From contig NC_051444.1 of NCBI RefSeq assembly GCF_001649575.2, positions 23,078,345-23,142,344 on the forward strand: a stretch of DNA of 64,000 bases, in the 5' to 3' direction. The DNA is from Kryptolebias marmoratus. Lineage: Eukaryota > Chordata > Actinopteri > Cyprinodontiformes > Rivulidae. Every line of letters begins with the position of its first letter. Within the stretch, counting starts at the first letter, position 1. Below are positions 46,091 to 57,930 of this stretch, in pieces. Under the pieces are notes generated by a model. That model was not told the DNA's origin. It did not search any database and saw only the letters and a program-made list of their open reading frames with translations. A program made the position numbers and the translations under genes.

Positions 46091-46794
46091 AGCCAAACAC
46101 CAAGAGACCGAAACATGCCACAGACATCCGACAAAGCACCTCCTCCTGTCGCACAAACAAATNGGGGGGGGTGAATGACGAAGAGAACGGAACGACAGAT
46201 CTCATCGGACTCGTCAGGAAAAAGTGCTCTGACACAGAGCGAGAAGGGCGGAGTTTGCCGGTCAAGGCGAAACAAAACAAACTAATCAACTTCCATATGA
46301 CATGTGGATAGCTACCTAATTAGACATCTCTGTTCAATTGATTGCTTCTGAGATAAATGGTGTGGAGCTGAAATTGCCACAATTTTATCAGCAGTAGATG
46401 AACTTGTGCCAGGAAGTTATGAGAGCTTCAGAGTTTCTGCAGACACAAAACAAGTCACTGAACAGAGGTACGTCACATATCAGTGATTCTCAAAGTGTGT
46501 GAGGTGGCCCCTCCTTGATGGTTGCATGACAAGGAGAGTGCCTGATCACTTCTGTTTTTTGATTGTTTGTTTTTTCCTTTAAGCTGAGGACACACTACAC
46601 AATTTTATACCAGATTTTACCTAATATTAGTTGGCATAATATTCTGTTGGTGTGTGAGGGGTAAAGATGCAAAATCTGGAGGTGTCTGAGGGGAATACAC
46701 CAGCCCAACCTTAGTTGCAGTCAATCAGACATGACTGGATTTCTGGAGACGATACAGGACACAGTTGGGTGGTTAGAACTACGGCGGCTGACAT

Positions 46795-47030
46795 GTGCAA
46801 GCAGCTAAATGCGCTGGAAATGGCGAAACACGCCGCAAATGCGTGAATGATGCAAACTCCAAAACACTCAAAGACACAAATAAACAAATGCAACAGAAAA
46901 ATGCTGCAATCACAGAGAGTCGACAGAAGCAAAAACATACAACCAAACAAAACCAATGCAAAGGAAAAATGCTGCAAATACCAAAAACAGCAGCAAAACA
47001 AAAGTGCACCAGACCACTAGGGGGACTTGA
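46795..47030. repeat. A-rich interspersed repeat
   Basis: Irregular reiteration of words such as 'aaatgctgcaa', 'aaacac' and 'acaaa' (46900 and 46968 share 'gaaaaatgctgcaa'). This is a composition I recall from dispersed fish repeats. No coding capacity. Confidence 0.45.
47014..47027 (+). promoter_or_regulatory. Weak CTCF-like motif
   Basis: CCACTAGGGGGACT matches the CTCF core except at the GC after the G-run. It lies inside or at the edge of the A-rich repeat. Confidence 0.25.
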
Positions 47031-47041
47031 GGACTTGACAG

Positions 47042-47125
47042 TACCTGGTGCACACAGGAAAGTATGTGGTGAGTACAGGAACGTATTTGGTAAATACGTT
47101 AAAGTATTTGGTGTGCACTAGAAAG
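47042..47125. repeat. 21-base minisatellite, four exact-length units
   Basis: Units of exactly 21 bases start at 47042, 47063, 47084 and 47105, each of the form TA(c/t)(c/g/t)TGGT...AA(a/c)G. Divergence between units is substantial, but the length is fixed. Confidence 0.85.
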
Positions 47126-49329
47126 AAACATTCTTGTGGGCAACCTTAACTGATGCACACTAGGTAATTTTCGTGGTAGCTTAGCGAGCTAAATGTACAA
47201 ACTCAGACTAGAGAACTGCTTCAAAAGATTATACATCCACCTTTCTGAAAACACAAAATATTCCCATAATTTCATCCAAAAACTTAATGAAGATAACGTC
47301 AATTATGTAACTCATGTCAAAACTTTCCTTTTATAATTTAGAAACTTTGTATTTTTTTTTTCACAGATGTCGTCCGTACCACTTCAAAATGAGTTGCAAA
47401 AACTTTCCACTTTGGAAAGCATTTTTAAAAATATAAATATTTCTCACTGAAGACCTTTGTGTTTGGCTGGGAGGTGCAAACACAGCAGAAAATCTGAGCG
47501 CGGATTGGCAGTGAGGTGAGCACAACTAAATACAAGTGATTCCTTCATATCCCGCGACATTTAGAGACAAACTTCAGCTGTTTACAAAGCATGACTAGCT
47601 TGTTGTTCAATTTATTATAAAATTATTCAAAAGGCCTTGTTCTTGAAGGCTTGTTGAAAGTACCAGATAATTTCCTTAGAGATTGCTCAGTAAAAAAACA
47701 TCTCAGTGTCCTAGTGTAGAATAATTGCCCAACAAATTGTTCAAAATGTTACCCACTCAGAACATTTCAAGGCTGCTGCAAAGACTGGAAAGAACAAATT
47801 AGAGACTTTGATGAACGTAGATGTCTGTTTTTTTGTTTTAAGGTATTTAAACGCAAAAACAACACAGTAGAATATAAATTTTTAGTTCTTAATGAATAAA
47901 CAGTGGTTTTCAAGCTAATATTGCAGATTTGACAAAGATCCCATATTAAAGATACTAAACATCAGGTATTTTCATCTTGATTTCAAACGAATCCACCCAG
48001 TTGTTTATCGTTTTCCATTTTTGTTGATTCTTTTTATGCAGGGGCCTCCAGACAACTGTAAAACTAAGGTGACACCAGCTCGGATCTCATTAACATGTCC
48101 AGCAGGGAGGTCGCTCGCTCGTCTTTGGAAACAGGACTGTGGCACTTTAAAATAAACCACATTTCAGGTTTGATTCGAATGTCGAAAGGCAGTTAGAAAT
48201 CAGTAATGCATCAGCTCTCAGGAGCCTAGAGCCAAAACATTCCCTATGTTTATTTTATTCTCATCATCGATCAGAAAACTCTGTCTCATAAATTGTCCAC
48301 AACTGCATAATCATTTGAGGTAATTCAGCTGCATCGCGAGTATAAATTTCTTGCATTTGCGTTCATATTCCGCAGACGTGACGTTCGGCCAGGCCTGCGG
48401 AGCGCCGCGCCAGTAAATGTGATCCTGGTCACGTTTCAGAGTAATGATTTAAAAAATTGCCGAGTGTAAACTTTCATGACTTCATTTCCCCTTCTGGTGT
48501 ATTGTTGCTCAGCTGTAAATGTAATCAGTTCCTTGTCCAATTATGTTCCAACCGATCGTGTCAGGGCTTGTTGTGAGGAGCAGGCCTGCAGCTAGCTGAG
48601 GCAGTGGGGAGACTTGGCTTGTTCGCCTTGTCAGCTGCTGCTGCTTTTAATCGAACCATCTTCTGAATCGGATCCAGACCGGGCTGCTTCACCCAGTCCT
48701 TTCATGAGTTGGCGGCTTTAGGCGCTTGAGGAAAATCTCCTTGATACTTTTTTCACCCTTTGCTCGAAATGTGGAGCACAGATGGTCAGTGTTTGCTGAG
48801 AGCCACATTTGAAAGACTCTTTGAGCTTTCGAACACTAACGTCATCCAGAAGTTTGGTTGAAATTCAAGACGTTTTGTGAATAAGAGAAACACAGCATAA
48901 CGTCTTCATATAAAGTAAACTAATCTAATCAGTTGGTGTTATTTCCAGCATTCTTCCCTTTCATGATAATTATTTCGGCAGCATCACAACGAAGCGGTTT
49001 AATGTAAATCTATTAGTGGAAACACATGATTTAGAGGGTGAATGTACTTTATGTCTTCATGAGAATAGACGAGCAATAAAACTGCTCGCATGCTGTGATT
49101 TATTGGTTTCATTAAGTCGTGTTGATTTGCTTAATCCCTTTCAGAACATGTCAGATCTTGTTGATGTTTATAACTCTGGAACTCATCAGGGTGAGGTATT
49201 AAAATACTGATGTCGCATAGTAAAACTAATCATATAAAAGGCTGAAGTTAGACACAAGAAACTACGGCTGTCAACATTTCGAACAAGGTTTAAAAAGAAA
49301 TCTAATGAGCCTCGATTACTGCCTGCTTC
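47126..49329. other. Mostly unique non-coding sequence
   Basis: Includes a small CpG cluster (48370-48412: ACGTGACGTTCGGCC, GCGGAGCGCCGCGCC). No exon assigned. Confidence 0.5.
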
Positions 49330-49625
49330 TCTGTTAGCAAAATATCTGGTGAACCACAAGCCAGAGCTCAGTGAAATGTTTAAAAAGTAATCATTGGATC
49401 TACTACTGGTTAAGTTTTGGAGTCAACATGATTTAAAATGGTCCCCACAGCTACTCAAACTTAACAAACTCAAAATTGCCTATAACTCAGTTATTATTAC
49501 AGACATTGAGTTAAAATTTGGTGGTGGTGGTACCTGAAAGTCATCCCCAGCCACATTCAAATAACTAGCTGATTGCACAATATTTCTGCTTAAAACTGTG
49601 TAATTAAATATTGGAATTAGCTGCA
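49330..49625 (-). repeat. Family A repeat, copy 7, first part
   Basis: Antisense monomer: 'gttagcaaaatatctggtgaaccac', 'gttttggagtcaacatgattt', 'gcctataactcagtt', 'gttaaaatttggtgg'. The second monomer is interrupted by a SINE and resumes at 49876. Confidence 0.82.
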
Positions 49626-49639
49626 TATTTTATTTATTT

Positions 49640-49866
49640 ATAAGGCTTTATTTAACCAGGCACATATCACAGATCTCTTTTTGAAGGGAGGTCTGGGCCT
49701 GAAGGCAGCCTAACATGCATGTTTTAGAGTTTGCATGTTCTCAATGCAAACACAAGGAAAACATGCAAACTCCCCAAGAAAGACTCTAGGTCCAACCCGG
49801 GGCTTGAGCCTAGGACCTTCTTGCTGTGAAGCAACAATGCTAACCACTAATCCGCCATGCTGCCAA
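49640..49866 (-). mobile_element. tRNA-headed SINE-like repeat inserted in family A
   Basis: Antisense copy of the subfamily at 28360-28605. On the minus strand the head reads 'ggattagtggttagcattgttgcttcac', the B-box-like GGCTCAAGCCCC follows, and then 'aacatgcatgttaggctgcc' and the tail 'gatctgtgatatgtgcctggttaaata'. It splits family A copy 7. Confidence 0.72.
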
Positions 49867-49875
49867 TAAAGCTCC

Positions 49876-50200
49876 AGCTGATTAACATGTGGACCCAAAC
49901 CAGTTTAAGGTCAACACATACAACTAACCTTGAAAAACAATAAAATGGCTACAATTCTGTCAGTTGTTAAATATTTTGTGCTAAAATTAGTGTGGTAATA
50001 GCCCAGGTCCATCATCAACACATGCTTTGAGCACTTACAGATTGTGCAAGGTATCGCTATTTTCAGTGAGACAGCACACAACATTATTTCCAAGGCTTGA
50101 CCAAGATGGGTATAATGCCATCATTCCTCAGCATAGGATGATCTTAGATCAAAACTAAGGGCAAAGAGAGATACGCATTCCTTCAAGGAATGCTATGCTT
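49876..50200 (-). repeat. Family A repeat, copy 7, second part with intact end palindrome
   Basis: It continues the interrupted monomer ('ctgattaacatgtggac', 'ctacaattctgtcag', 'gtgtggtaatagcc', 'tcagcataggatgatcttag') and ends at the perfect palindrome GCATTCCTTCAAGGAATGC (50175-50193). Confidence 0.82.
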
Positions 50201-52984
50201 TTAATTCATTCTAAGGAAACTTTTGAAAGAATAGCTTCTAAGCACAAAGACGTAAGATTAAGACAAAGAATCCCATTCATGTCGGTTAAATCCGTTGCTC
50301 TCTTGAATGTTAATTTCTGTAGTCATTCTCTCCTTATCGGTTGTCTCGTTCCACTCGAATGACTCAAAGTAGCAGCTAGAACAAGATGCTCTTCTCACAA
50401 TTCACGCTGGTAAAGAAGTAAGGGTATTTTTATCTAGGAGCCCTGTGCCAGTTGCCAGGCACTGAGGGGCTCGTGTGAAGTCTTGTGCCTGGAGGGGGTC
50501 GAGGTTTGTATCTCTGTGTGGCAAAAACAAGTCGAGGAACACTGGAGTAGTCAAAAAGGATTTCTTTTTCTTTTTTCAGTTTGGTTGTAGAGCTAAAACT
50601 TAGAAATGTATCACAGGGTTGCCTCTAGAGACACATGCCTTTTGTTTTTTGCACTACAGAAATGGATGGATCGACAAAAGTGTTGCTGTTACCACAAGGA
50701 GCTCTGAGACAGCGACTCAACATGAGCTCTGACATAATAAATATCTGTATCTGTAATGCTGGACAAATGTTGTACGAACAACCAACGGAACCGTGTTCGG
50801 AGGAACTATTGCACCACTGTTGCATGACATTCTCGCAACAAAATTGCAAATTTTTGACACTTGCGACTGCGGCTCAACAGTGGCAAGAAGGTTGTGTAAC
50901 AGTGGTCCGATAATTATGCGGGACAATTCTGGACCATACTACACATACTGGGCCTCTCCCCAGACCAGCAATGATTTTGTCATCAGATGTCAAGTGATAT
51001 GGACCTTACAGAAGAAGTCCAGAGCATGGTGCTCACAATGTCTGATTCTCATCGTTGTTTCTAATCAACACACAAACAAGGCCATGCCACTGATGAATTA
51101 TATAATTGCGAACCCTTGCAAACCTTTCAACACATTTAGTGACTCCCTTGTGAATGCTGTTGTGTTGCCAGCAGTTGCAGCCTGTTGAGATATGAGCTTT
51201 AAGTTGTCCTCTCAATTCTCTGGTAATTCATTTTGATAAATATTTCCTCAACGCTTGTCTACGACGCTAAAATTATTCTACGTGTTACAACAATAAGAGA
51301 AGCTAAATTAGTCCAACTGTATTTAAGTACTGACACATCGCTTACACCCAAATACAAGTTTGCCATTTTCCTTCCCTCATAATGAATTCTGACATCTGTG
51401 TTTTCATCCTGGTTTTCTTATTTGTTGAGGTCTGAAATATGTCAGAAAGACATATAAAAGCATGACTCCACTCTCTCAGTTCTAGCATGTCTCCAGCTTT
51501 AACCGCCCACTTCAGCTGGCTACTCACTGCCTGATCACAGTGCTTTAATCTCATTAACTGCTATCATTGAGAGCACATCTAAATGACTTTAAGGCAGATG
51601 ATGTGCTTTAATACAGACTGAATGGTAGAAACCTCTTTCACCTCCAGTTATTGTAGCTGCTGTGTTAGATAGAAGCTTGGCAGTAAGACCAAACCTCCTT
51701 TTTCCTCATATTCTTTATTTTTGACCTTTGCGGTTTGTTAGAACAGTATTTGAATATAAATATATATTGTTATGGTGTTGTTGAGCCTTTTTGGGTTTTG
51801 TGACTCTTAGTTCTTAGAGGTTGAACTTTATTTACTTCTAGATGGTCCAGGTCCAGGTGGACGCTCCTCCACTCTTCAGTCTCAGATGGTGTCTCAGATG
51901 ACGATGACTCCTCTTGGCCAGTTCCAGTGCCTCTCACCAAGGTCAACCCGCTTCTTCCATTTTATATAATTGAGGTTGACCAATTTGCATAGCATTGCAG
52001 TTTGCACTACTAACTTGAACTTGTCAACAATTACACCTGATAAACATTTACATGGTAACATTTTCATTGTGCCGTGTCTTCTTAGGTAGTTGTGAAGATG
52101 CAATATGCGTAGTACTTGTATCTAAATCGAAAAGAGGCTTATCGGCTGCGCATTATGAAGACATCAGCTGCCAAAGCCACTTAAAACCATGCTGACCCTG
52201 GACGAGGTGACGCTCTGTGTGTTTGGCTCTTTGAACGAGAGAACTGTCTGTCGCCTGAGAGGCACTTCAGTCAGTTTCTAAAACATATTTGTGAGCGACG
52301 CTTCAAAGGAGCTTGAACTAAAGTACACACTCCTGTAGGTGCTAAAGCTCCGCTTTGTGACCCCCCTGAGAGGTTGTTGATCACGTTTCGTAACAATCTC
52401 ATCTTCTCAGGCTTGGAAGATGGAACGGCTCGAGTTGTTACTCTGTCATTCACTAACAACCACTTGAACCTCGCTACCAAGGAGACCCAGGTACTCCCCA
52501 AATCCCAATTAATGAGAGAATAGCCTGAAGAGAGTGTTCTTGACTCCGGCTGTGACAGCTTAATTGTAATTTTGGCAAGGCCCCTCTGGCAACAATCTCC
52601 TCCACTTGACAGCTCTGTGCTCCTGATTTAACTGAAAGCCCTCTTTTGCATATTCATTTAGTGGCAACAAAACAGTGTATTGGTGGAATAGAATATATTT
52701 TTACTGAGAGGATCTGTGCAGGCCTTGCAGCTGTGTATTTGCAGGCAAGACGCCAGTATGCATCTACTCAACTTGTTTTCACAGCATATGACTGGAATGA
52801 ATGCTGATTCCATATAGACTGTGATAAAGATGCATTCATGCAATTTTCTTCTATATTCTGAAGATGCTTTCACACATAAACTTCAGGCCTGAAGACATTT
52901 TAGCAATGTTCTTGAGTGAATGCATGTGAGAACAGGCTTTTAGCTCTTATTAGGCAACTAAAAACTCATATATGCTTTAGAAAA
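50201..52984. other. Mostly unique non-coding sequence
   Basis: Holds a candidate regulatory block (52500-52660). An open stretch of 92 codons at 50635-50913 has no splice context or recognised similarity. Its surroundings (50780-51190: 'ttctcgcaacaaaattgcaa', 'aattgcgaacccttgcaaac') may be a diverged family B copy. Confidence 0.45.
52500..52660. promoter_or_regulatory. Candidate enhancer with MEIS/homeodomain/POU words
   Basis: Two TGACAG words (52553-52558 and 52607-52612), TTAATTGTAATT directly after the first, and TTTGCATATTCAT (52645-52657), within about 110 bases of otherwise unique sequence. These are known MEIS/TGIF, homeodomain and POU octamer-type sites. Function is inference. Confidence 0.28.
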
Positions 52985-53421
52985 TTGTGTTTTTTTTACC
53001 CCCATTGACAGCAGGCAATGATAGCTTTACCTATCTGTGTGTGCCTGTCTGTATTCATTTGTCTGTCATGTAAGCAAATTATCTCATGAACCAATTTATG
53101 GATTTTGATGAAACAATCAGAAGGCACTCACTGGATGTACATCTACGACTCATTATCTTTTGAAGCGAACCAAATTGAACATGGTGGCCACAGCTAACTG
53201 ATCATTGAAAACAGAAAAATGTCTAAAACTCAGTCAGTCTTGAGCATATTAAGGTAAAATTTGAGGTGGTGGTACATTAGAGTCATCCTCAACACATACT
53301 CTAAACATTAATAGGTTACACGTGGTTTTTGTTTAAAATCTTACCATTAAATATTGGAGGCAATTCTGTCTGTCTGGTGGGAAAATATCTCATGAACCAT
53401 TGGATGGATTTTAATTGGTCT
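52985..53421 (-). repeat. Family A repeat, copy 8
   Basis: Antisense: 'gtctgtcatgtaagcaaattatctcatgaacc', 'gatgtacatctacgactcatta', 'ggtggccacagctaac', 'ctaaaactcagtcag'. A second monomer then starts at 'ggtgggaaaatatctcatgaaccattgg' (about 53380) and breaks off at a C-run. Confidence 0.82.
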
Positions 53422-53434
53422 CCCCCCCCCCCCC
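53422..53434. repeat. C13 homopolymer
   Basis: Thirteen consecutive C bases at the break of family A copy 8. Confidence 0.97.
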
Positions 53435-54653
53435 TTTTAATTAATGAGTATCTATAAATATGTTTATTTGGTTCTGCCCAGATCACTTGCCAGCAGCTTA
53501 CAGTTCTTAGTTGTGATGGGGCTAAAATAGCTTTTGTTGTTGGCCCTGAAATAAACTGAAGATTAATTTACCCTCAGCTTAAAGTTTTAGATTTGTATCT
53601 GTTTTTGGATATTGCCCACCTTCATTTAGCACCACACACCAACTGGGACAATTTGTAAGCTTGGACGAGCAGTTATATTATCCTGTTATATTAATAATAG
53701 CTGAAATGGTGTTTGGTAATAAGATGGATCAGTCTTTTGATGATTGATAGATCGTTGACTCAACAGGTCATCACCATTTTCATCCTGATATATTTCTTAG
53801 GAATATTCTGTGTTTTCATTTTGACAGGTTTAATTAGCAGTGAAACTGTATTCTGGATTCACAAACAGGAAGTTGAACTGACCAGTAACCATCAGCACAA
53901 ACAAATCCATCGATCATCCATTCTCGCTACATCTGGACGTGAAACGGAGTCAGAAACCTGACGACAAATTGCCTCTAATGGGTGTGAGGAAATGGCACAT
54001 TTCCTTCCTTAAAGGAAAACTTTAAATGTTGATTTCACTGAATGAAATGAGCTTTAATCTCGAATTAACTTACTTCAAAGACAAATCTGCTGATGGCAGG
54101 AAGTCTCGTCGCAGAAGGATGTGCTTCCAGCTGTTTGCTTCTGAACATAAGAACTGAATAAATAATTGCACTTCCCGCATAAAAGTGTGTTTACGTATGT
54201 TTGCATGGAGCTCAGAAATCAGTGATTATCTTAAGGTCAAATAATTGAATGACTTTCATGATTCATGCATTCAATCTGAGCCCATAATTAGTGTAAATAT
54301 AATTTTTGAATATTTAGTTGGTAGTATGAATGAGAATGCTTTTCAGTGAGGATGTGAAGCTGAAATTATGCAGTGCTGCTGGATATTTATTGTGCATAAA
54401 TGGTGTATGGTTTGTAATAGTGACTATGAGAAAGGTTTTACCCAGCCGTTTTCCTTTCTGGTCGTCCTTGTACTCATGCTTTTATTTGAGTACAGAGAGT
54501 GGACAAACACAAAAGTATTGCATATTGTGGCTATAGTTGCTCAATTATTTCACATTTTACTTCACAACTTGCAATGTTTTTATCAATTTACAAATAATAA
54601 GAACAATAATAATCTGCTACTCATTTTTTTTATAATAAAGGCCTTGTCATTGT
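53435..54653. other. Unique non-coding sequence, nothing recognised
   Basis: AT-rich with scattered short open stretches lacking splice context. Confidence 0.5.
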
Positions 54654-54812
54654 AACCCAAATTATGGATAAAAAACGTCATGCAGTTTGCTGGGTCAAAG
54701 TGATAACCCAAAGTCTGCTGAGTTAAAACTACCTCGGGTTGACTCGGTTAAATGTCGACCCAGCGTTGGGTTAGTAATTGGGCTGTTTTTAACCCAGTAG
54801 TTTTTAGGGTGC
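54654..54812. repeat. AACCCA/TGGGTT-rich interspersed repeat
   Basis: Alternating AACCCA, GACCCA and TGGGTT words (for example 'gacccagcgttgggttagt') between 'gtaacccaa' and 'aacccagtagtttttagggtg'. I recall this arrangement as a common short teleost repeat. It has partial self-complementarity. Confidence 0.6.
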
Positions 54813-55954
54813 GCTAACCAAACATATAGATCCTGTGTTTATTGTCAGAAAGTCACCATACTGTGAAAGAAAACAGGCACCTGCTCTGCTGTGTCTTGGG
54901 GTAAATGTTTTTGGTCGCTGTCATAGTGCTTAATACTCTATGACAGCATTGTTCCAATGATGTTATTCTCGCTGAGGGGGGGCAAATGATCATTCATGTG
55001 ACCTGTTATTGCTGATGTCTTTCTTTCTTGGCATTGTGTTAACAAGGTTAACACACACCTGTATGCTCCAGAGCAGCAAATTGATAAAGCCCTTCTTTTT
55101 TTACAGAGGTGGTCACACGGATGATGATCAGGGAATCAAATCTTTTTTACATTTTTTTTTTCATGTTCTAATAAATAAACCCTAGATTTCAAAGAGACTG
55201 TATTGTCTTTATCCTGTGATTGCAATTAGAATATATTTTTGTATTGTTTATCCAGTAATTTTGCAATGATACTATTGTGGGAAACAGAACATCGTGTTAA
55301 GGTTCAGAGGACCAAAGAGTCTCCTGTGACAGCATCCCAGACCCTAGCTCAGCCTAGGTGACCCTTTTCCATCAAACTGATGTTAAAAAGCAGTATGCTG
55401 CATTAACAACATGAACATAATATTAGCACTGAAAAGACTTGGGGTAAATGCATTTTTCTGCGTGAATAATACACGTAAGAGACATGTCGTCCTCTACACT
55501 TCTTTTCCACGCATTGTGCGGCTCTTCCGCTCTGAAGTAAATGTCTCTAAAAGCCTTTCCTGAGAGGGTGCAGTGAAGTGGACAAGAAAGCAGAGCAAAT
55601 GGTTATTTTGTTGAAAGAGGCAAAATGGTGACAAATTATGAACAACTCATTACACCGAGGTGGCACTTTGTTGAGCAGCGAAACACAATCAAACACGGAG
55701 GGAGCATCTCCCGGGAAGTGTTGGAAGGTGCTAATAACTCTTTGTCAGTGACAGAATGAATCACATTAAATTTCCCTAAAGAACAAAACCTCATTAATAC
55801 TTTAGAGGGTCTCACGCTAAATGATTATTTTATGGCATTTCTGCTCAGTTAGATTCAGTGACTCACAAATTATGAAAAAGAACAAGAAAGAAAAACAATC
55901 GTAATAGGACAAACAAAAACCAGAAATACAAGGCATGTTTTCTTAACAAATTTT
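54813..55954. other. Mostly unique non-coding sequence
   Basis: The part from about 55550 to 55880 is compact and homeodomain-word-rich (CTCATTAATAC, GCTAATAACTC, AAATGATTATTTTATGG). It could be a conserved element. Confidence 0.4.
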
Positions 55955-56225
55955 TAATATTAAAAACTGAGCATTTCTGCCACCTTTCATGCCAGAGTTT
56001 TAGACTAAGATCATCCTACGGTGAGAAATGATGGAGTTGTAGCTGTTTGGTCAAACCTTGAAATAACGTTGTGCATAATCTCATGCAGGATCACAATATG
56101 AGCTCAGAGTATGTGTGGTGAATGACTCGCCTTCCACCACATCAAGTTTTAGCTCAGTATCTTTTAAACTGACTGAGTTACAGCATCTTTTACGTTGGCT
56201 AATGGCTTGTGTCTGAACAAAGACA
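55955..56225 (+). repeat. Family A repeat, copy 9 (5' part)
   Basis: 'ctgccacctttcatgccagagttttagactaagatcatcctacg', 'gatggagttgtagctg', 'gagtatgtgtggtgaatgactc', 'aaactgactgagttacagc'. It stops before the 'gatattttgctaac' landmark. Confidence 0.82.
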
Positions 56226-56229
56226 GGAA

Positions 56230-56534
56230 AACGGAGAACAAGCACAAATAAATGACATTTCACAGTTCACATTTTCTCAAAAAAATAAAAAATAAAATAA
56301 AGAACATTGATAACCAAATGACACTCTTGTGAACCAAAAACAGTGTTGAATTGAAATTATGGACTCGCTCTTTTCAGTATATGACCAGAATGCTAACACA
56401 GAAACGTGGACTCAGCACAATACGTTTCTCTACCTTTTGATTGGCATAAAAATATACAAGCATGGTGACCCACCGACGCCGACTGTAATACAGTGTCGTC
56501 TGCCACGGGGTAGTTGTCACACAATCCGCTTGCC
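56230..56534. other. Unique non-coding sequence, nothing recognised
   Basis: A-rich at its start (56278-56305); otherwise unremarkable. Confidence 0.5.
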
Positions 56535-56728
56535 CAGTGGTTCCCAGCCCTGGCCCTGGAGGGCCACAATCCTGCATGTTTTAGATGTTTCCCTGCTCTT
56601 CAGCAGGTCTTCAAGTTCTGCAGAAGCCTGTTAACCAATCAGTCATTCAAATCAGGTATGCCACAGCAGAGAAACAACTAAAACATGCAGGATAGTTTTT
56701 CCTCGAGGACCAGGGTTGGGAATCACTG
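56535..56728 (-). mobile_element. hAT-type MITE, second copy
   Basis: Same family as 27955-28147, in the opposite orientation (internal 'gcaggtcttcaagttctgcagaagcctgttaa'). Ends CAGTGGTTCCCAGCCCTGGC and, in reverse complement, CAGTGATTCCCAACCCTGGT. The 8-base flanks do not match, so the duplication is lost or the locus is rearranged. Confidence 0.82.
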
Positions 56729-56736
56729 CCCTACAC

Positions 56737-57834
56737 CAACCTCTCTACTGCTCTTTAGCAGTACTGTGCACGAGGCAACACAGAAGCCAACATTGTCTCG
56801 CTCTTAAGCTTGGAGCTTTTCTTAAAGGGACAGTGTCAAGGCCTACAATATTATCTCTACTGAAATAGCTCACCTGGCTACATATATAATTTTTATAAAA
56901 AGCTAGCAAATTCATAACAAAGTAGTCTCTCTGCTGTGCTACATGCTTCGAGAGTAGAGTGGAAACTAGCTTTTTAAAATGATTTTTTGTTCTTTTAAAA
57001 ATCTGAAAGTTGTCTTTAGTTAATGAAAAGTTTAATCTGCTTTACCACAGTGCTTTTCCCCCCTCCTGTTAGTTCAGTTTTAGACGTTGTTGGTGATGAT
57101 GACAATGAAAGGCTCTCAGCAGACTGGAAATGCAGTCATAGAGAAGGTGAAAACAGATTAATAAATGCGGTTTGAAAAGTTTCCTCGCTTGCTCTCAGCA
57201 GCATGATTAGCAAGATCAGATCAAATGTAACTGAGCAGCAGATACAAAATAATATTTGTGGTTTTGGTTTGGCACTTGAATCCAAAGCAGTCACATTCAC
57301 AGAGCTGTGGTAGATGTGGAGAGTAGAGGAGGGAAGATGAAAACCAGACAAAAATAACAATAAAAAAAGATGTATTTATAGCATGGAAAAGTGGTAACAT
57401 AAGTCCTGTCTGTACCGTTTCATCGCAGGGTTTAATGATTTGCCTCTCGGATTCCTCTCGTCTGGCTGTGGGGTGAAACAGCGTAACACTCCTCTCGTCT
57501 CTGGGATAGGGTTATCAGCTGTTTGGACGCTATGGTGTTAAAGAGAGCCTCTGTGTGGGCCAGCGCATGTTTCCCTGATGGCATCATCAAATCCCTGTGG
57601 CTGCACTCCCCACTTTGCTTAATATCTCTTGTCAACAACTGCTTTGGGTTCCCTTCTTGCCACTGGTATTCTAATCAGTCACTATTATGAGCTAAACAGT
57701 TACCCTGGCGCTGAGGGCAGCTGCCGGGCGTGTTTAGATGGGTTTGGATACGAGCCTGCGTTGCAGCGGCCTGCCAGTGGAGGTGGCAGTGCAGTTTGTT
57801 AGACCTTTAATAAACAGACACAAGCATATGCAAT
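56737..57834. other. Mostly unique non-coding sequence
   Basis: No exon assigned. The part from 57530 to 57790 is less AT-rich and could be conserved. Confidence 0.45.
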
Positions 57835-57930
57835 ATCTTCTATAACTCAATCAGTTTTGCAGACTTTGTGCTAAATGTTTGTGTGGTAGTAGCCGAGAGT
57901 TATCCCAGACTCTAGATGATTCTGTGAAAT
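57835..57930 (-). repeat. Family A repeat, copy 10 (fragment)
   Basis: Only the 'tataactcaatcagttttgcagac...tgtgtggtagtagccgagagttatccc' part remains. Confidence 0.7.

Larger units (their letters stand above)
44966..46794. other. Non-coding sequence rich in TG arrays
   Basis: Unique sequence interspersed with TG arrays and a GA-rich tract, listed separately. The open stretches through these arrays (for example 45431-45826 and 45617-45976) are low-complexity artefacts. Confidence 0.5.

Noticed and set aside
45431..46275. Several overlapping open stretches of 110-131 codons
   Set aside because: They are produced by (TG)n/(CA)n arrays and a GA tract; one includes an N.
50635..50913. 92-codon plus-strand open stretch starting MDGSTKVLLLPQGALRQ
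   Set aside because: A plausible peptide, but no splice context or family similarity, and its right part may belong to a diverged family B copy.
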